NCBI GenBank assembly: GCA_913020495.1
Contig: CAJWBJ010000036.1
Coordinates: forward strand, 1-36,438
DNA: 36,438 nucleotides
From: an uncultured Oleiphilus sp.
GTDB lineage: Bacteria > Pseudomonadota > Gammaproteobacteria > Pseudomonadales > Oleiphilaceae
Reading direction: 5' to 3'
The notes beneath the pieces were generated by a model that was not told the DNA's origin, made no database searches, and worked only from the letters and a program-made list of their open reading frames with translations. Both the position numbers and the translations under genes were made by a program. This document shows, in pieces, positions 28,862 to 36,438 of the stretch. Numbering within the stretch: position 1 is the first letter of the stretch; the number at the start of each line of letters is the position of its first letter.

Positions 28862-28886
28862 AAACTATATCTAGTTTAGAAACTAG
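28862..28886. promoter_or_regulatory. Alternating half-site array AAACTA / TAGTTT / AAACTA
   Basis: Half-sites at 28862-28867, 28872-28877 and 28880-28885 alternate in orientation, giving two overlapping inverted repeats with spacers of 4 and 2 bases. The second extends to CTAGTTT/AAACTAG. It lies 12 bases from the GTTCAC repeat. It may be a second operator in the same divergent region. Confidence 0.4.
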
Positions 28887-29003
28887 TCTTTACATGATAG
28901 TGTTGAGCAATCTGAATGATGTTAAGTTACATAAAGAATAATACTATTTATAAGTATCGTTGATTGAAGTCATCTTCTGCTGAAGATCATTAAGGAGTTC
29001 ATT

Positions 29004-31616
29004 TTGCAGTCTGTTCTATCTAAGTTTAACCATTTTTTTGAAGCAGCCCCTCAACGATTCTTACCATGGCGTTGGTCAATCATCACGCTTTTTTTTGCGA
29101 TTTCAGCCTTTATGATTTATGGCATGATGACGCATTTTACTATGGATATGTCGCTAGAGAGCTGGTTTCAGGAGGATGACCCCACAAAGCTATCCTTAGA
29201 TAAATTTCGCTCGGAGTTTGGCAGTGATGATGGGATTTATTTGGTTTATGAGGCAAGCGATGGAGATGTATTTTCTGAGAAGTCATTATCTGTATTGCGG
29301 CAACTACATACCGAGCTTGATAATGCGCGAGTTGGACTGCAGTTAGACGGAAAGACTGATCTTGCTATTGAGAGCATGTTACCCCGAATCGAACGCGTTG
29401 ATAGTTTATATAATGCACGATACCAAATCGCAGAAGGCGATACTTTAATTTCAAATAAACTAATAGCCGTCGATTTTCCAAAAACGTCATCTGAACGAGA
29501 ACAGCGGCGTGAGCTGGCCCTAACTCAAGAGAATTTAGAACTCAGTTATTATTCAAAGAATTTTCATTTTGGCGGAATCATCCTGAAGACTGATTTTGGT
29601 GTTGTACCTGTTTCAAATGACCAAGCGATAGATAACAACAGTATTGACTTACTAAGTGAGGACGAGTTTGAAGCTGATGCAGTATTCTCCGTTGATACAA
29701 ACCTTCAAACAGAGAAGATTGAATTCCAAGATATGCAGATGGATGAATACTTGAATTTTATGACTGAGCTTCGTGACATTACAGGAAAGCCCGCTTATCA
29801 GCATTTCAATTTCTACTTCACCGGTAATGCAGCCATGATGGAATTTGCTTTGAATAATATGAAGCAGTCAGCATGGTTATTAGGCTTGATGGTTTTGGCA
29901 GTGGTTGCATTGCTATGGATATTGTTTAAGTCGTGGAGTGCCGTTATCTGGCCGATTTTAGTTATTGCATGCTCCGCTTTTTGGGCGATTGGATTTATGA
30001 GTTGGCTAGGCATTACACTTTCAACTATGGTGAGCCTATCATTTATGCTGATTTTAGCCGTTGGAACAGCCGACTGTGTGCATGTGATGAGCGCTTATAT
30101 ATTGTACCGAAAAGAAGGGCTTGATCACCGTAAAGCGATGATTAATGCCTACCGAAAAACAGGGCTTCCTATTTTTCTCACTACAATTACAACCATGGCG
30201 GGAATGTCTGCATTAATGATTAGTGACTTACCCCAGATTGCCATTTTTGGGTTTAATTCGGCATTAGGTGTTGGTGTTGCTTTTATTTTTACGATATTCC
30301 TTTTACCTGTACTGCTTGATATTTGGCATCCTTATAATTCAAAAAAAGAGAATAAGAAGAAATATAAACAAAACGGCCAAAAACAAAATTCGCATAAAGG
30401 CTGGCTGCAATCTTTACTGGACACCATTCCTCACTTTGTAAAACCTCGATCAAAACTCATTGTATTAACTTATTTATCGATCTTTGCCGCTTTTGTTTAT
30501 GGCGCAACTAATGTCAGGGTAGATACAAACCTTGCTGAACTGACGAAAGAAGATAGCGAAATAAGAGTTACATATAATGTTGTCGATGAACAAATGATGG
30601 GCGGCCAAAATCTTGAGTTTATGCTTGATTTAGGAGAGACCGATGCACTGAAACAACCGCTTGTGCTACAAACTATTGCAAACCTCCAAGATTATATTGA
30701 AGTTACTTATCCAGACTTTGTCGTAAAAACATTTTCCCTTGCAGACTTTGTCAAAGATACAAATCAAGTGATGCATGAAGGGCAGGAAAGTTATAAGCGT
30801 ATCCCTCAAGACCCTAGGCTCTCAGCACAACTACTCTATCTTTTTGATAATGCCAACCCAAGAGACCGACGTAACATTGTTAATGATGACTACTCGAAAA
30901 GCCATATATCTATTCAATTACGCAATAAAGGGTCATATGAATACACTCAGTTTTTTGAATCAGTACAGCAGGATTTAGAACAGCATTTTATACCGCTCAA
31001 AGCACAGTATCCTGATATGGCACTGAATGTAACGGGTGGGTTATCACTAATGATGGAGTTGATAGACCACATTAGCTGGGCACAAATAAAGAGTTTTGGT
31101 TTTGCACTTACGATAATAACCATACTTATGGTTATTTCTCTTAGCTCGCTTCAAGCAGGCTTGATTTCTATGGTGCCAAATTTATTACCCGCATTTTTTA
31201 CTTTTGGAGTGATGGGCTTATTAGGAATCCCTTTAGATACCGATACTTTGATTATCGCACCGTTAATTATTGGTATTGCGGTTGATGATACCATTCATTT
31301 TATTGCACATTACCGCGATGCATGGTTTGAATTGGGGGATGTAGACGAAGCACTAAAAAGTACAATCAAAGAAGTAGGGCAGGCGGTGACTTTTACGACA
31401 TTGGTGTTGGCAATTGGTTTCTCAATGCTCGCTTTCTCTGACTATTTAGGTCTGGCTAAAACAGGCATATTTGGATCTTTGGCGATTGTTGTCGCCTTAT
31501 CTTCTGACTTGTTACTACTACCAGCCATAATTCATTGGTTTAAACCCGATCTGGGGCGACGGCGGTATCTGGCTAAAAAAGCAGAAAAACCAACAGGAGA
31601 TGTTTCATGCAATTAA
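29004..31616 (+). CDS. MMPL/RND-family transporter (lipid-exporter type)
   Basis: An 870-residue inner-membrane protein of two RND halves. Each has one helix (about 25-45; about 487-507), a large periplasmic loop and a five-helix bundle (about 287-430; about 690-850). Signature segments are LAVGTADCVHVMSAY in the first half and IGIAVDDTIHFIAHYRDA in the second. The start is TTG at 29004, supported by AAGGAG 6 bases upstream; the first ATG falls inside the first helix. Relatives move lipids, sterols or hydrophobic molecules to the periplasm. It overlaps the LolA-like gene by 10 bases and faces a START-domain gene, supporting a lipid substrate. Confidence 0.9.
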   Translation: MQSVLSKFNHFFEAAPQRFLPWRWSIITLFFAISAFMIYGMMTHFTMDMSLESWFQEDDPTKLSLDKFRSEFGSDDGIYLVYEASDGDVFSEKSLSVLRQLHTELDNARVGLQLDGKTDLAIESMLPRIERVDSLYNARYQIAEGDTLISNKLIAVDFPKTSSEREQRRELALTQENLELSYYSKNFHFGGIILKTDFGVVPVSNDQAIDNNSIDLLSEDEFEADAVFSVDTNLQTEKIEFQDMQMDEYLNFMTELRDITGKPAYQHFNFYFTGNAAMMEFALNNMKQSAWLLGLMVLAVVALLWILFKSWSAVIWPILVIACSAFWAIGFMSWLGITLSTMVSLSFMLILAVGTADCVHVMSAYILYRKEGLDHRKAMINAYRKTGLPIFLTTITTMAGMSALMISDLPQIAIFGFNSALGVGVAFIFTIFLLPVLLDIWHPYNSKKENKKKYKQNGQKQNSHKGWLQSLLDTIPHFVKPRSKLIVLTYLSIFAAFVYGATNVRVDTNLAELTKEDSEIRVTYNVVDEQMMGGQNLEFMLDLGETDALKQPLVLQTIANLQDYIEVTYPDFVVKTFSLADFVKDTNQVMHEGQESYKRIPQDPRLSAQLLYLFDNANPRDRRNIVNDDYSKSHISIQLRNKGSYEYTQFFESVQQDLEQHFIPLKAQYPDMALNVTGGLSLMMELIDHISWAQIKSFGFALTIITILMVISLSSLQAGLISMVPNLLPAFFTFGVMGLLGIPLDTDTLIIAPLIIGIAVDDTIHFIAHYRDAWFELGDVDEALKSTIKEVGQAVTFTTLVLAIGFSMLAFSDYLGLAKTGIFGSLAIVVALSSDLLLLPAIIHWFKPDLGRRRYLAKKAEKPTGDVSCN

Positions 31617-32485
31617 CGCCGATTTTATTGCTGGTGATGGTTTTTTCATTTTCCCTAGTACAAGCAAATGAAACGTTAAGTGCCCGTAGTATTATGGACA
31701 AAGTGGATGCTCAACAGCGTGAAGCAGCCGATGCAACACTGAGTAAATCCCGACTATCTTCATGCTCATTTGTGATTAAAAATAGGAAAGTAGTTTGTAC
31801 TGAAGCGCCGCGTGTCAAACTAATGGAGTCTGTATCACGACAATTAGGTCCAGATAAAAAAGACAATCAAACGATCTCTATTATTTTAGAGCCTGCGAGT
31901 GAGCGTGGTATAGGAATGCTCACTTATAGTTATGATGATGCACAAAAAGATACCGAGTCATGGTTGTACCTTTCTGCGTTAGGAAAAGTAAAGCGTATGG
32001 CAAGTGGTTCGGGTGAAGATCAAGAACCTGTGTCACTGTTTGGTTCAGAGTTCACAACTGAAGATATGGAGTCAGGAAAAACCGATGAATATGATTACAA
32101 AATACTTCAGGAAGGCCCATACTCAGGTAATCAAGTTTGGGTAATAGAAGCGACCCCTAAGCCAATAAGGCTTAAAAAAACAAATTATAGTCGCCTATTG
32201 ATTTGGGTTGATCAAACACGACTTCTTGCATTAAAAGTTCAAGCTTATGATAAACGAGGCGCATTACATAAGCGCACTGTGTTCAAACAATTTGAAAAAA
32301 TTGAAGAAACGTGGATATCAAGAGATTTAACGGTTTACAACCTAAAAATAAAACGACTTTCGAAGATGAAAACCGAGAAGCTTGCAATGAATATTGATGT
32401 GGAAAATTCATTTCTGACTCAACGAAGCTTGACCGATTTTGCCTATCGTGAAAAAACTTTAGCGGCTCTGAGAAAGTTCTTTTAA
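31607..32485 (+). CDS. LolA-like outer-membrane lipoprotein-sorting-type periplasmic protein
   Basis: A 292-residue protein with signal peptide (1-20, VQA-NE) and a LolA-like open beta-barrel pattern: SWLYLSALGKVKRMASG, GSEFTTEDM, YSRLLIWVDQTRLLALKVQAYDKRGALHKRTVF. Such proteins are regularly found after MMPL transporters and probably carry the exported lipid across the periplasm. Against related sequences, a segment at about 46-75 (SSCSFVIKNRKVVCTEAPR) looks like an insertion with two cysteines that could pair. The start lies inside the end of the transporter gene (10-base overlap), so expression is coupled. Confidence 0.87.
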   Translation: MQLTPILLLVMVFSFSLVQANETLSARSIMDKVDAQQREAADATLSKSRLSSCSFVIKNRKVVCTEAPRVKLMESVSRQLGPDKKDNQTISIILEPASERGIGMLTYSYDDAQKDTESWLYLSALGKVKRMASGSGEDQEPVSLFGSEFTTEDMESGKTDEYDYKILQEGPYSGNQVWVIEATPKPIRLKKTNYSRLLIWVDQTRLLALKVQAYDKRGALHKRTVFKQFEKIEETWISRDLTVYNLKIKRLSKMKTEKLAMNIDVENSFLTQRSLTDFAYREKTLAALRKFF

Positions 32486-32498
32486 TCTGAAGTGCAGA

Positions 32499-32521
32499 GT
32501 CATTCCGGATAACAGGGGGGG
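32499..32521. repeat. Intergenic repeat, partial copy 2
   Basis: GTCATTCCGGATAACAGGGG matches the reverse complement of the 1685-1713 hairpin (CCGGAATAACAGGGG) apart from a one-base difference; the second arm is missing. A run of seven G ends it. It appears to be a degenerate copy of the same dispersed element, at the end of the MMPL/LolA-like operon. Confidence 0.45.
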
Positions 32522-32548
32522 ATGAAGAACTGAAAAGACATGTTGAAT

Positions 32549-32566
32549 TTTCTGATATGTCAGAAA
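32549..32566 (+). terminator. Possible terminator of the MMPL/LolA-like operon
   Basis: TTTCTGA and TCAGAAA pair perfectly with loop TATG, about 64 bases after the LolA-like stop; the following bases are T-rich but lack a clean U-tract. The AT-rich 7 bp stem is weak, so this is tentative. Confidence 0.35.
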
Positions 32567-32762
32567 TTTACTTATTCTGGGTTTAGCTTTTGATGAATCA
32601 GATCTTAACTGACTAAAACAGGTTAGCTTGGCTGCTGTAGTCACCCTAAAGTGGTCCAAATTTAATACACATTATTTCATGTGGAGTTTTGTTAGGTTTG
32701 GACCTCCCATACTAAGGTAGAGACCTTCATAGCTGCTGTTAAATCAAGCGGAGATGAGATCC

Positions 32763-33440
32763 ATGTGCAGGCATTCAATGCTTAAATTTTTTCTACTAGC
32801 TATCTGTTTTATATCAGGCTGTTCCTCAAAGCCTTATGTTGTAGATCGTCCCAAGGAGGGTTTTGTAGGTGGTCTAAACCAAGTTTATGTTGTGAGGCAT
32901 GGGTGGCACACAGGGTTTGTTATTCCTGCTGTTGATATTCACAAAAGTGTACCTGAGTTAAAGAAAAGATTTCCACATGCTCGAAATATTGAATTTGGTT
33001 GGGGAGATAAAGGCTTCTATCAAGCAGAAGAAATTACTACAGGTATAACCCTTCAGGCAATGTTTTGGCCAACTGAATCAGTAGTTCATGCCGTTGCTGT
33101 GCCTAACGATGTAGAGCGCTATTTTTTCGGAAGTAATATTGAAATTTTGTGTTTAAGTGTTAGTGAATATTTATCACTAATTAATTTTATCTCAAATAGT
33201 TTTGCAAGAAATGAAGCGGGTGACGTTGTGCCACAAAAAAGTGGTATTTATGGAAATAGCCAGTTTTATCAAGGTGTTGGAAGTTTTTATTTTATGAATA
33301 CTTGTAACAAGTGGACTGCAAAAGGTTTAAGAAGTGCAGGGTTAAGTATCGCGCCAATGTTTAAACTAACTGCCGGAAGTATAATTAATTACTTAGGTAG
33401 TCAAGGTCAAGCCCTAACAAAAAACTGCTCCGGTTTTTGA
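32763..33440 (+). CDS. DUF2459 (TIGR02117-type) lipoprotein
   Basis: The family is uncharacterised. The start at MCRHSMLKFF is preferred because GGAG lies 9 bases upstream; ATG 32754 would leave no spacing, and ATG 32778 is also possible. A hydrophobic signal ends in lipobox FISGC, so a membrane-anchored lipoprotein is expected. DUF2459 hallmarks are VYVVRHGWHTGFVIP, EFGWGDKGFYQ and, near the C-terminus, FYFMNTCNKWTAKGLRSAG. The conserved His (HGWHTG) and Cys (NTCNKW) residues recall a Cys-His papain-like arrangement, but no activity is established as far as I know. It stands alone between the lipid operon and the iron locus. Confidence 0.85.
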   Translation: MCRHSMLKFFLLAICFISGCSSKPYVVDRPKEGFVGGLNQVYVVRHGWHTGFVIPAVDIHKSVPELKKRFPHARNIEFGWGDKGFYQAEEITTGITLQAMFWPTESVVHAVAVPNDVERYFFGSNIEILCLSVSEYLSLINFISNSFARNEAGDVVPQKSGIYGNSQFYQGVGSFYFMNTCNKWTAKGLRSAGLSIAPMFKLTAGSIINYLGSQGQALTKNCSGF

Positions 33441-33706
33441 AAAGCTGACAACTTTATAAGTTATGAGTAACTTTCGCATAATGAAATAAGAGCAAACCCT
33501 CCTTGAATTACAAGTCCTAATAAGCATCATCCTAGAACCTAATTTATATGCTATCAAAAGTGAGGATGTACAGCTTACAACTTCTTAAAAGTCTATGTGT
33601 GTAGTTGATGAGTTGTCCATAGCGCTTCATCTTACCTATTTATACCTACTAGGAAGTACCTCTTATATTTTATTTAGTACAAGCTATCATAAAGTGTTTT
33701 TTTATG

Positions 33707-33725
33707 TATAATGCGAATCATTATC
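33707..33725 (+). promoter_or_regulatory. Fur box with embedded -10 (iron-regulated promoter)
   Basis: The 19-base stretch beginning TATAATGCG and ending AATCATTATC matches the classical Fur box at 16 of 19 positions (mismatches at positions 1, 8 and 9). Its first six bases, TATAAT, are a perfect -10 hexamer, so Fur-Fe2+ binding would block the promoter directly. It lies 39-57 bases before the preferred start of the next gene. Confidence 0.75.
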
Positions 33726-33763
33726 ATGTAGATTTGTGTTTTTATACTTTTATTGAGGTTATG

Positions 33764-35797
33764 ATGCTTTTAAAGAATAAACTAAGTATTGCTGTTTCAT
33801 TAATTATTACTGCGGGTACGAGCATAAGTACGGGGCTGCATGCAGACCAAAAAGTAACGGTGCTAGATAAAACACTTAAGCCTGCTGCAAATTTTCTAGC
33901 TTATACAGAGTTCGAGTTATCGGGCGAGCCATTGGCAGAATCATTAGGTTTGGACTTGGATGTTCTTGATCCTAACCAAACAAATGCACCAACGGCTTTT
34001 GACTTCAGCGCGGGTATTGAGAGCTATGAGTACTCAGAAGAAGCGATGTATGCTTTGAATTATCAGTCAACCATGGGGCCTCATTTAGTGAATGGGCCAT
34101 TAAATTCGATACGTGGTGGCAAGCTAGAAAATTTAGGAAATCGATTTGTTGAAATGGCAAAATCGGTTGGTTTTTCAGCCACTGAAATTCCATTAAATAT
34201 GTACCCCATTTCATTACCTTATTTTGCCGGTATACCTGAATTAGCGCAAAAGGCTGATATAACGAGTATAAATGGAGATGAGCTTGAGGTATTAACTGCA
34301 AAAGGTGTAGCTTTAAAGCAACAAGCAATCATTCCTGCCTACTATCGTGACTACAAAACACTTTCATGGGACACCACTCGTTTTCAGAGAGTTATAAATC
34401 CTGCAAGTCTTGGGGGAATATTTTTAAAAGAAGTGATGTGGTCTCAGGATTTTCTGGGGGGAATGCATGTAACTAAAAGCAATGAGGAAGTTGAAGCTGA
34501 ATCCTCTACAATGGACCAAGATGGCAAGCACAGCTTAGGTGTTTCTGCCGCGGATGGGTTTAATGGCATGGTATTGACTGAGCTATCAGTTGACAAATTA
34601 TTGATTCTACAAAACCAACTTGGCTTTGATGGTGAAAAGCTTGGAATCACTTTTAACCCTAACTACGATCCAAAGAAAAAGCCTGTATGGTTTGCTCACA
34701 AAGTAGCTGTTAAAGAAGGCATGAATAATGGTGTTAATTCAATTGATTCATTGAGTATTGTTGATGGCTCATCTCAACTTGAAGATATTTGGCTAATGTT
34801 ATGGCCAGTGAGTGAGTTTTTTGCCTATACCGACCAGCGTAATGCAAATACGGCACAGAATCCCGCGTTTTTATCGGTCTTTGATGGTGCCCCCTTTGCG
34901 GCAAGTCCAAAAAATAATACAGATAACAATTTTAATAACGATGTAATTGGCGATGACGCATTTTCGTTGGCAAACAACATCAGTAACTTAACTTTCAAAA
35001 ATTTAGAAGCGCTTCATTTCAATAGTACTGAAGGTACTTTAGTAACTGAATTTGTGGATGGCAAGCAAGGAAAAAATGTTAAAACCTTCGATGCAGCATA
35101 TTCTTTAGTCGCATTATCTATCTTTCAGCGTGCTCAAGACGCATTACCTGTTGGCTATGCTTCAGCAGATGGTGGTGATGTAGATTTAAAAACTGAAAAA
35201 GGTAAGACTGCCTTGATGATGATCAAGGCACAAGCTGACTTTATTCTTCAGAATCTAATTGCTAAGAATGGTCTTGTTTACGATGGTTTGACTTTGGGTG
35301 GAGACGTAAACAGTAAAACTTCGTTAGATACTCAGTTCTCAACAATACGAGGCTTGGTTTCAGCCTTTTTGGCAACGAGTGATTTACGTTATAAAACAGC
35401 CGCTCGCTCAATTTATCTTTCTGTAGAAAAGCACATGTTTGATAAAAAGATCAATACTTGGGCAGAACAACCTGGCAAAGCAACCATTCATACACCTTAT
35501 ACTGCAGCAGCTATATCTGGTGGATTACGTGAAACTATTTTACACCTAAAAAATGAAGAGGGAGAAAGTGCCGCAGCGCTTGAACTTGAGTCACTAATTG
35601 GTCGTTATGTTAGTTGGTTTAAAGGTGTCATAAATGGCGGGATGCAACTTTCTGAATGGTTAGGTGATTCGGGAGAAAACTTAATCAAAGGGTCTAATAC
35701 AGTAGATTCAGATGAAGACGGTGTTAAGCAACTGACTGCCTCTGGCGGAAAGTTTGGTACCGCCATGGTAATGGCGAACAAGGTAAGCGTTGAATAA
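33764..35797 (+). CDS. Fur-controlled secreted protein of unknown function (677 aa)
   Basis: I do not recognise this family. An ATG at 33704 would place the Fur box inside the gene, so the start is taken at 33764 (33761 equally possible), after GAGG. The signal peptide is MLLKNKLSIAVSLIITAGTSISTGLHA-DQK. The mature chain has no cysteine, hence no c-type haem. Residues about 30-400 are mixed. About 410-640 are helical with features of an alpha/alpha barrel (STIRGLVSAFLATSDLRYKTAARSIYLSVEKHMFD, HTPYTAAAISGGLRETILHL). A DSDEDG loop near residues 648-653 resembles an EF-hand/dockerin-type Ca2+ loop. Context (Fur box, FTR1 permease downstream) suggests periplasmic iron capture or delivery; that is inference. 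Confidence 0.8.
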   Translation: MLLKNKLSIAVSLIITAGTSISTGLHADQKVTVLDKTLKPAANFLAYTEFELSGEPLAESLGLDLDVLDPNQTNAPTAFDFSAGIESYEYSEEAMYALNYQSTMGPHLVNGPLNSIRGGKLENLGNRFVEMAKSVGFSATEIPLNMYPISLPYFAGIPELAQKADITSINGDELEVLTAKGVALKQQAIIPAYYRDYKTLSWDTTRFQRVINPASLGGIFLKEVMWSQDFLGGMHVTKSNEEVEAESSTMDQDGKHSLGVSAADGFNGMVLTELSVDKLLILQNQLGFDGEKLGITFNPNYDPKKKPVWFAHKVAVKEGMNNGVNSIDSLSIVDGSSQLEDIWLMLWPVSEFFAYTDQRNANTAQNPAFLSVFDGAPFAASPKNNTDNNFNNDVIGDDAFSLANNISNLTFKNLEALHFNSTEGTLVTEFVDGKQGKNVKTFDAAYSLVALSIFQRAQDALPVGYASADGGDVDLKTEKGKTALMMIKAQADFILQNLIAKNGLVYDGLTLGGDVNSKTSLDTQFSTIRGLVSAFLATSDLRYKTAARSIYLSVEKHMFDKKINTWAEQPGKATIHTPYTAAAISGGLRETILHLKNEEGESAAALELESLIGRYVSWFKGVINGGMQLSEWLGDSGENLIKGSNTVDSDEDGVKQLTASGGKFGTAMVMANKVSVE

Positions 35798-35814
35798 TTT
35801 GCTTATTTAAACCG

Positions 35815-35838
35815 AGGGTGCGAGAGATAAAGCACCCT
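35815..35838 (+). terminator. Hairpin within the iron operon (attenuator or partial terminator)
   Basis: AGGGTGC and GCACCCT form a perfect 7 bp stem with a 10-base loop, followed by TACTCTTTT. It lies 18 bases after the 677-residue gene and 34 before the next start on the same strand. The interrupted T-tract suggests incomplete termination, which would make the secreted protein more abundant than the membrane parts. Confidence 0.5.
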
Positions 35839-35871
35839 TACTCTTTTATATCTGTTTTGCAATGAGTTTTT

Positions 35872-36396
35872 ATGGAAGCAAATGCCAATGTTCAGCATTT
35901 AACAGGTAAACCTTTAATCACTGTGACTCAGATATCTGAACTATTGAAAGATTGGTGGAAGGCGCGTGCTTACAAGCATAAATTTGCTGAAACAGTCTTA
36001 TATTTAATGTTTTTGAGTGGTTTATTTGTTTGGGCCTGGCTTGACTTTTCTTGGCAAATTCAAAGAATCATGTTGTTTGTTCATGTTGTTGCAGGGTTAT
36101 TTGTTTTTCCTATATCAGTAGTCCCTTTCTGGCTATCTCACCGAAGCCTTATCAATCGTAGTCAAAAAAAATTCTTCAATCGAACAGGGCTGTTACTGGA
36201 TTACCTATTAGCATTTTGTTTCTTGAGTGGCCTGTATTTGGTTTTTTGGGGGGCGCCAGGAAATGATTTTGGTTGGTTGGTACAGAATATCCACTTCTAC
36301 ACATCATGGCTGTTAGTGCCATTAGTTTTTGCACATGCACTCCGTTGGAGCGTGTTAAATCTGCGTCGATATATTCAAGTACATTTTCTAAGGTGA
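35872..36396 (+). CDS. Four-helix membrane protein, probable b-type cytochrome
   Basis: A 174-residue protein with four membrane segments (about 44-62, 68-88, 105-125, 138-160). Histidines lie at helix positions suited to haem: FVHVVAG in helix 2, WLSHRS at its end, and IHFYTSWLLVPLVFAHALRW in and beside helix 4. This resembles small b561/b6-like or DUF4405-type cytochromes, but no exact family is recognised. It ends 4 bases before an FTR1 permease gene and follows the Fur-controlled secreted protein. It may pass electrons for iron reduction or oxidation during uptake; that role is inferred from context. The ribosome binding site is weak (GAG). Confidence 0.75.
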   Translation: MEANANVQHLTGKPLITVTQISELLKDWWKARAYKHKFAETVLYLMFLSGLFVWAWLDFSWQIQRIMLFVHVVAGLFVFPISVVPFWLSHRSLINRSQKKFFNRTGLLLDYLLAFCFLSGLYLVFWGAPGNDFGWLVQNIHFYTSWLLVPLVFAHALRWSVLNLRRYIQVHFLR

Positions 36397-36400
36397 TTTT

Positions 36401-36438
36401 ATGTTAGCGAGTTTTCTGATTACTTTCAGAGAAGGTCT
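36401..36438 (+). CDS. FTR1-family high-affinity iron permease, first 12 codons (3' truncated by window edge)
   Basis: Only MLASFLITFREG, plus two bases of a further Leu codon, is visible. That is the characteristic opening of FTR1/EfeU iron permeases, whose first helix carries the iron-binding REGxE motif; REG and the start of the following Leu are seen here. It begins 4 bases after the cytochrome-like gene, with AAGGTGA overlapping that stop as ribosome binding site. FTR1 permeases take up ferric iron coupled to an oxidase or other redox partner. The call is strong despite the short length because the motif and the upstream Fur box agree. Confidence 0.75.
   Translation, partial: MLASFLITFREG

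Overview
The window is AT-rich chromosomal DNA from a gammaproteobacterium. The evidence is gene order. miaB, phoH-like ybeZ, ybeY, corC/ybeX and lnt run into leuS, lptE and holA, and crcB, serS and a fused cysG also sit together. A marine or methylotroph-type lineage (Thiotrichales, Methylophaga or Cycloclasticus-like) would fit, but that is a guess from base composition and gene style. No tRNA, rRNA, CRISPR array or intact insertion sequence was seen.

Layout. 1-1625: the end of a Lon-type protease and a secreted M23 peptidase. 1759-3585 (minus): a TPR/SPINDLY O-GlcNAc-type glycosyltransferase, convergent with the peptidase across a hairpin repeat. 3768-5784: a three-gene hemerythrin, DUF2249 and haem-copper-oxidase-like membrane protein operon, probably for O2/NO handling. 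6024-10468: leucine dehydrogenase with E1 alpha, E1 beta and E2 of a 2-oxo acid dehydrogenase, a branched-chain amino acid catabolic operon without its own E3. 10565-13810: fluoride channel crcB, serS and cysG. The N-terminal half of CysG lacks residues expected for its dehydrogenase/chelatase site.

13811-18264 is the most accessory-looking part. It holds a 36-codon membrane miniprotein, a compound palindrome, two alpha/beta hydrolases (one cytoplasmic, one lipoprotein) around an unrecognised 232-residue protein downstream of a consensus CRP-like site, and an endonuclease I relative lacking the catalytic Glu-His pair. 18456-27930 (minus) is the conserved housekeeping block: tRNA thiomethylation, RNA maturation, lipoprotein acylation, LeuRS, LPS export and the Pol III delta subunit.

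28012-32485 is a divergent lipid-handling locus: a START-domain protein facing an MMPL/RND transporter and a LolA-like periplasmic protein, with two inverted repeats in the shared control region. 32763-33440 is a DUF2459 lipoprotein. 33764 to the window end is an iron locus. A Fur box with an embedded -10 precedes an unrecognised cysteine-free 677-residue secreted protein, a four-helix histidine-rich membrane protein and the first codons of an FTR1-type iron permease. This Fur-controlled trio, continuing past the right edge, is the best candidate for a poorly described system.
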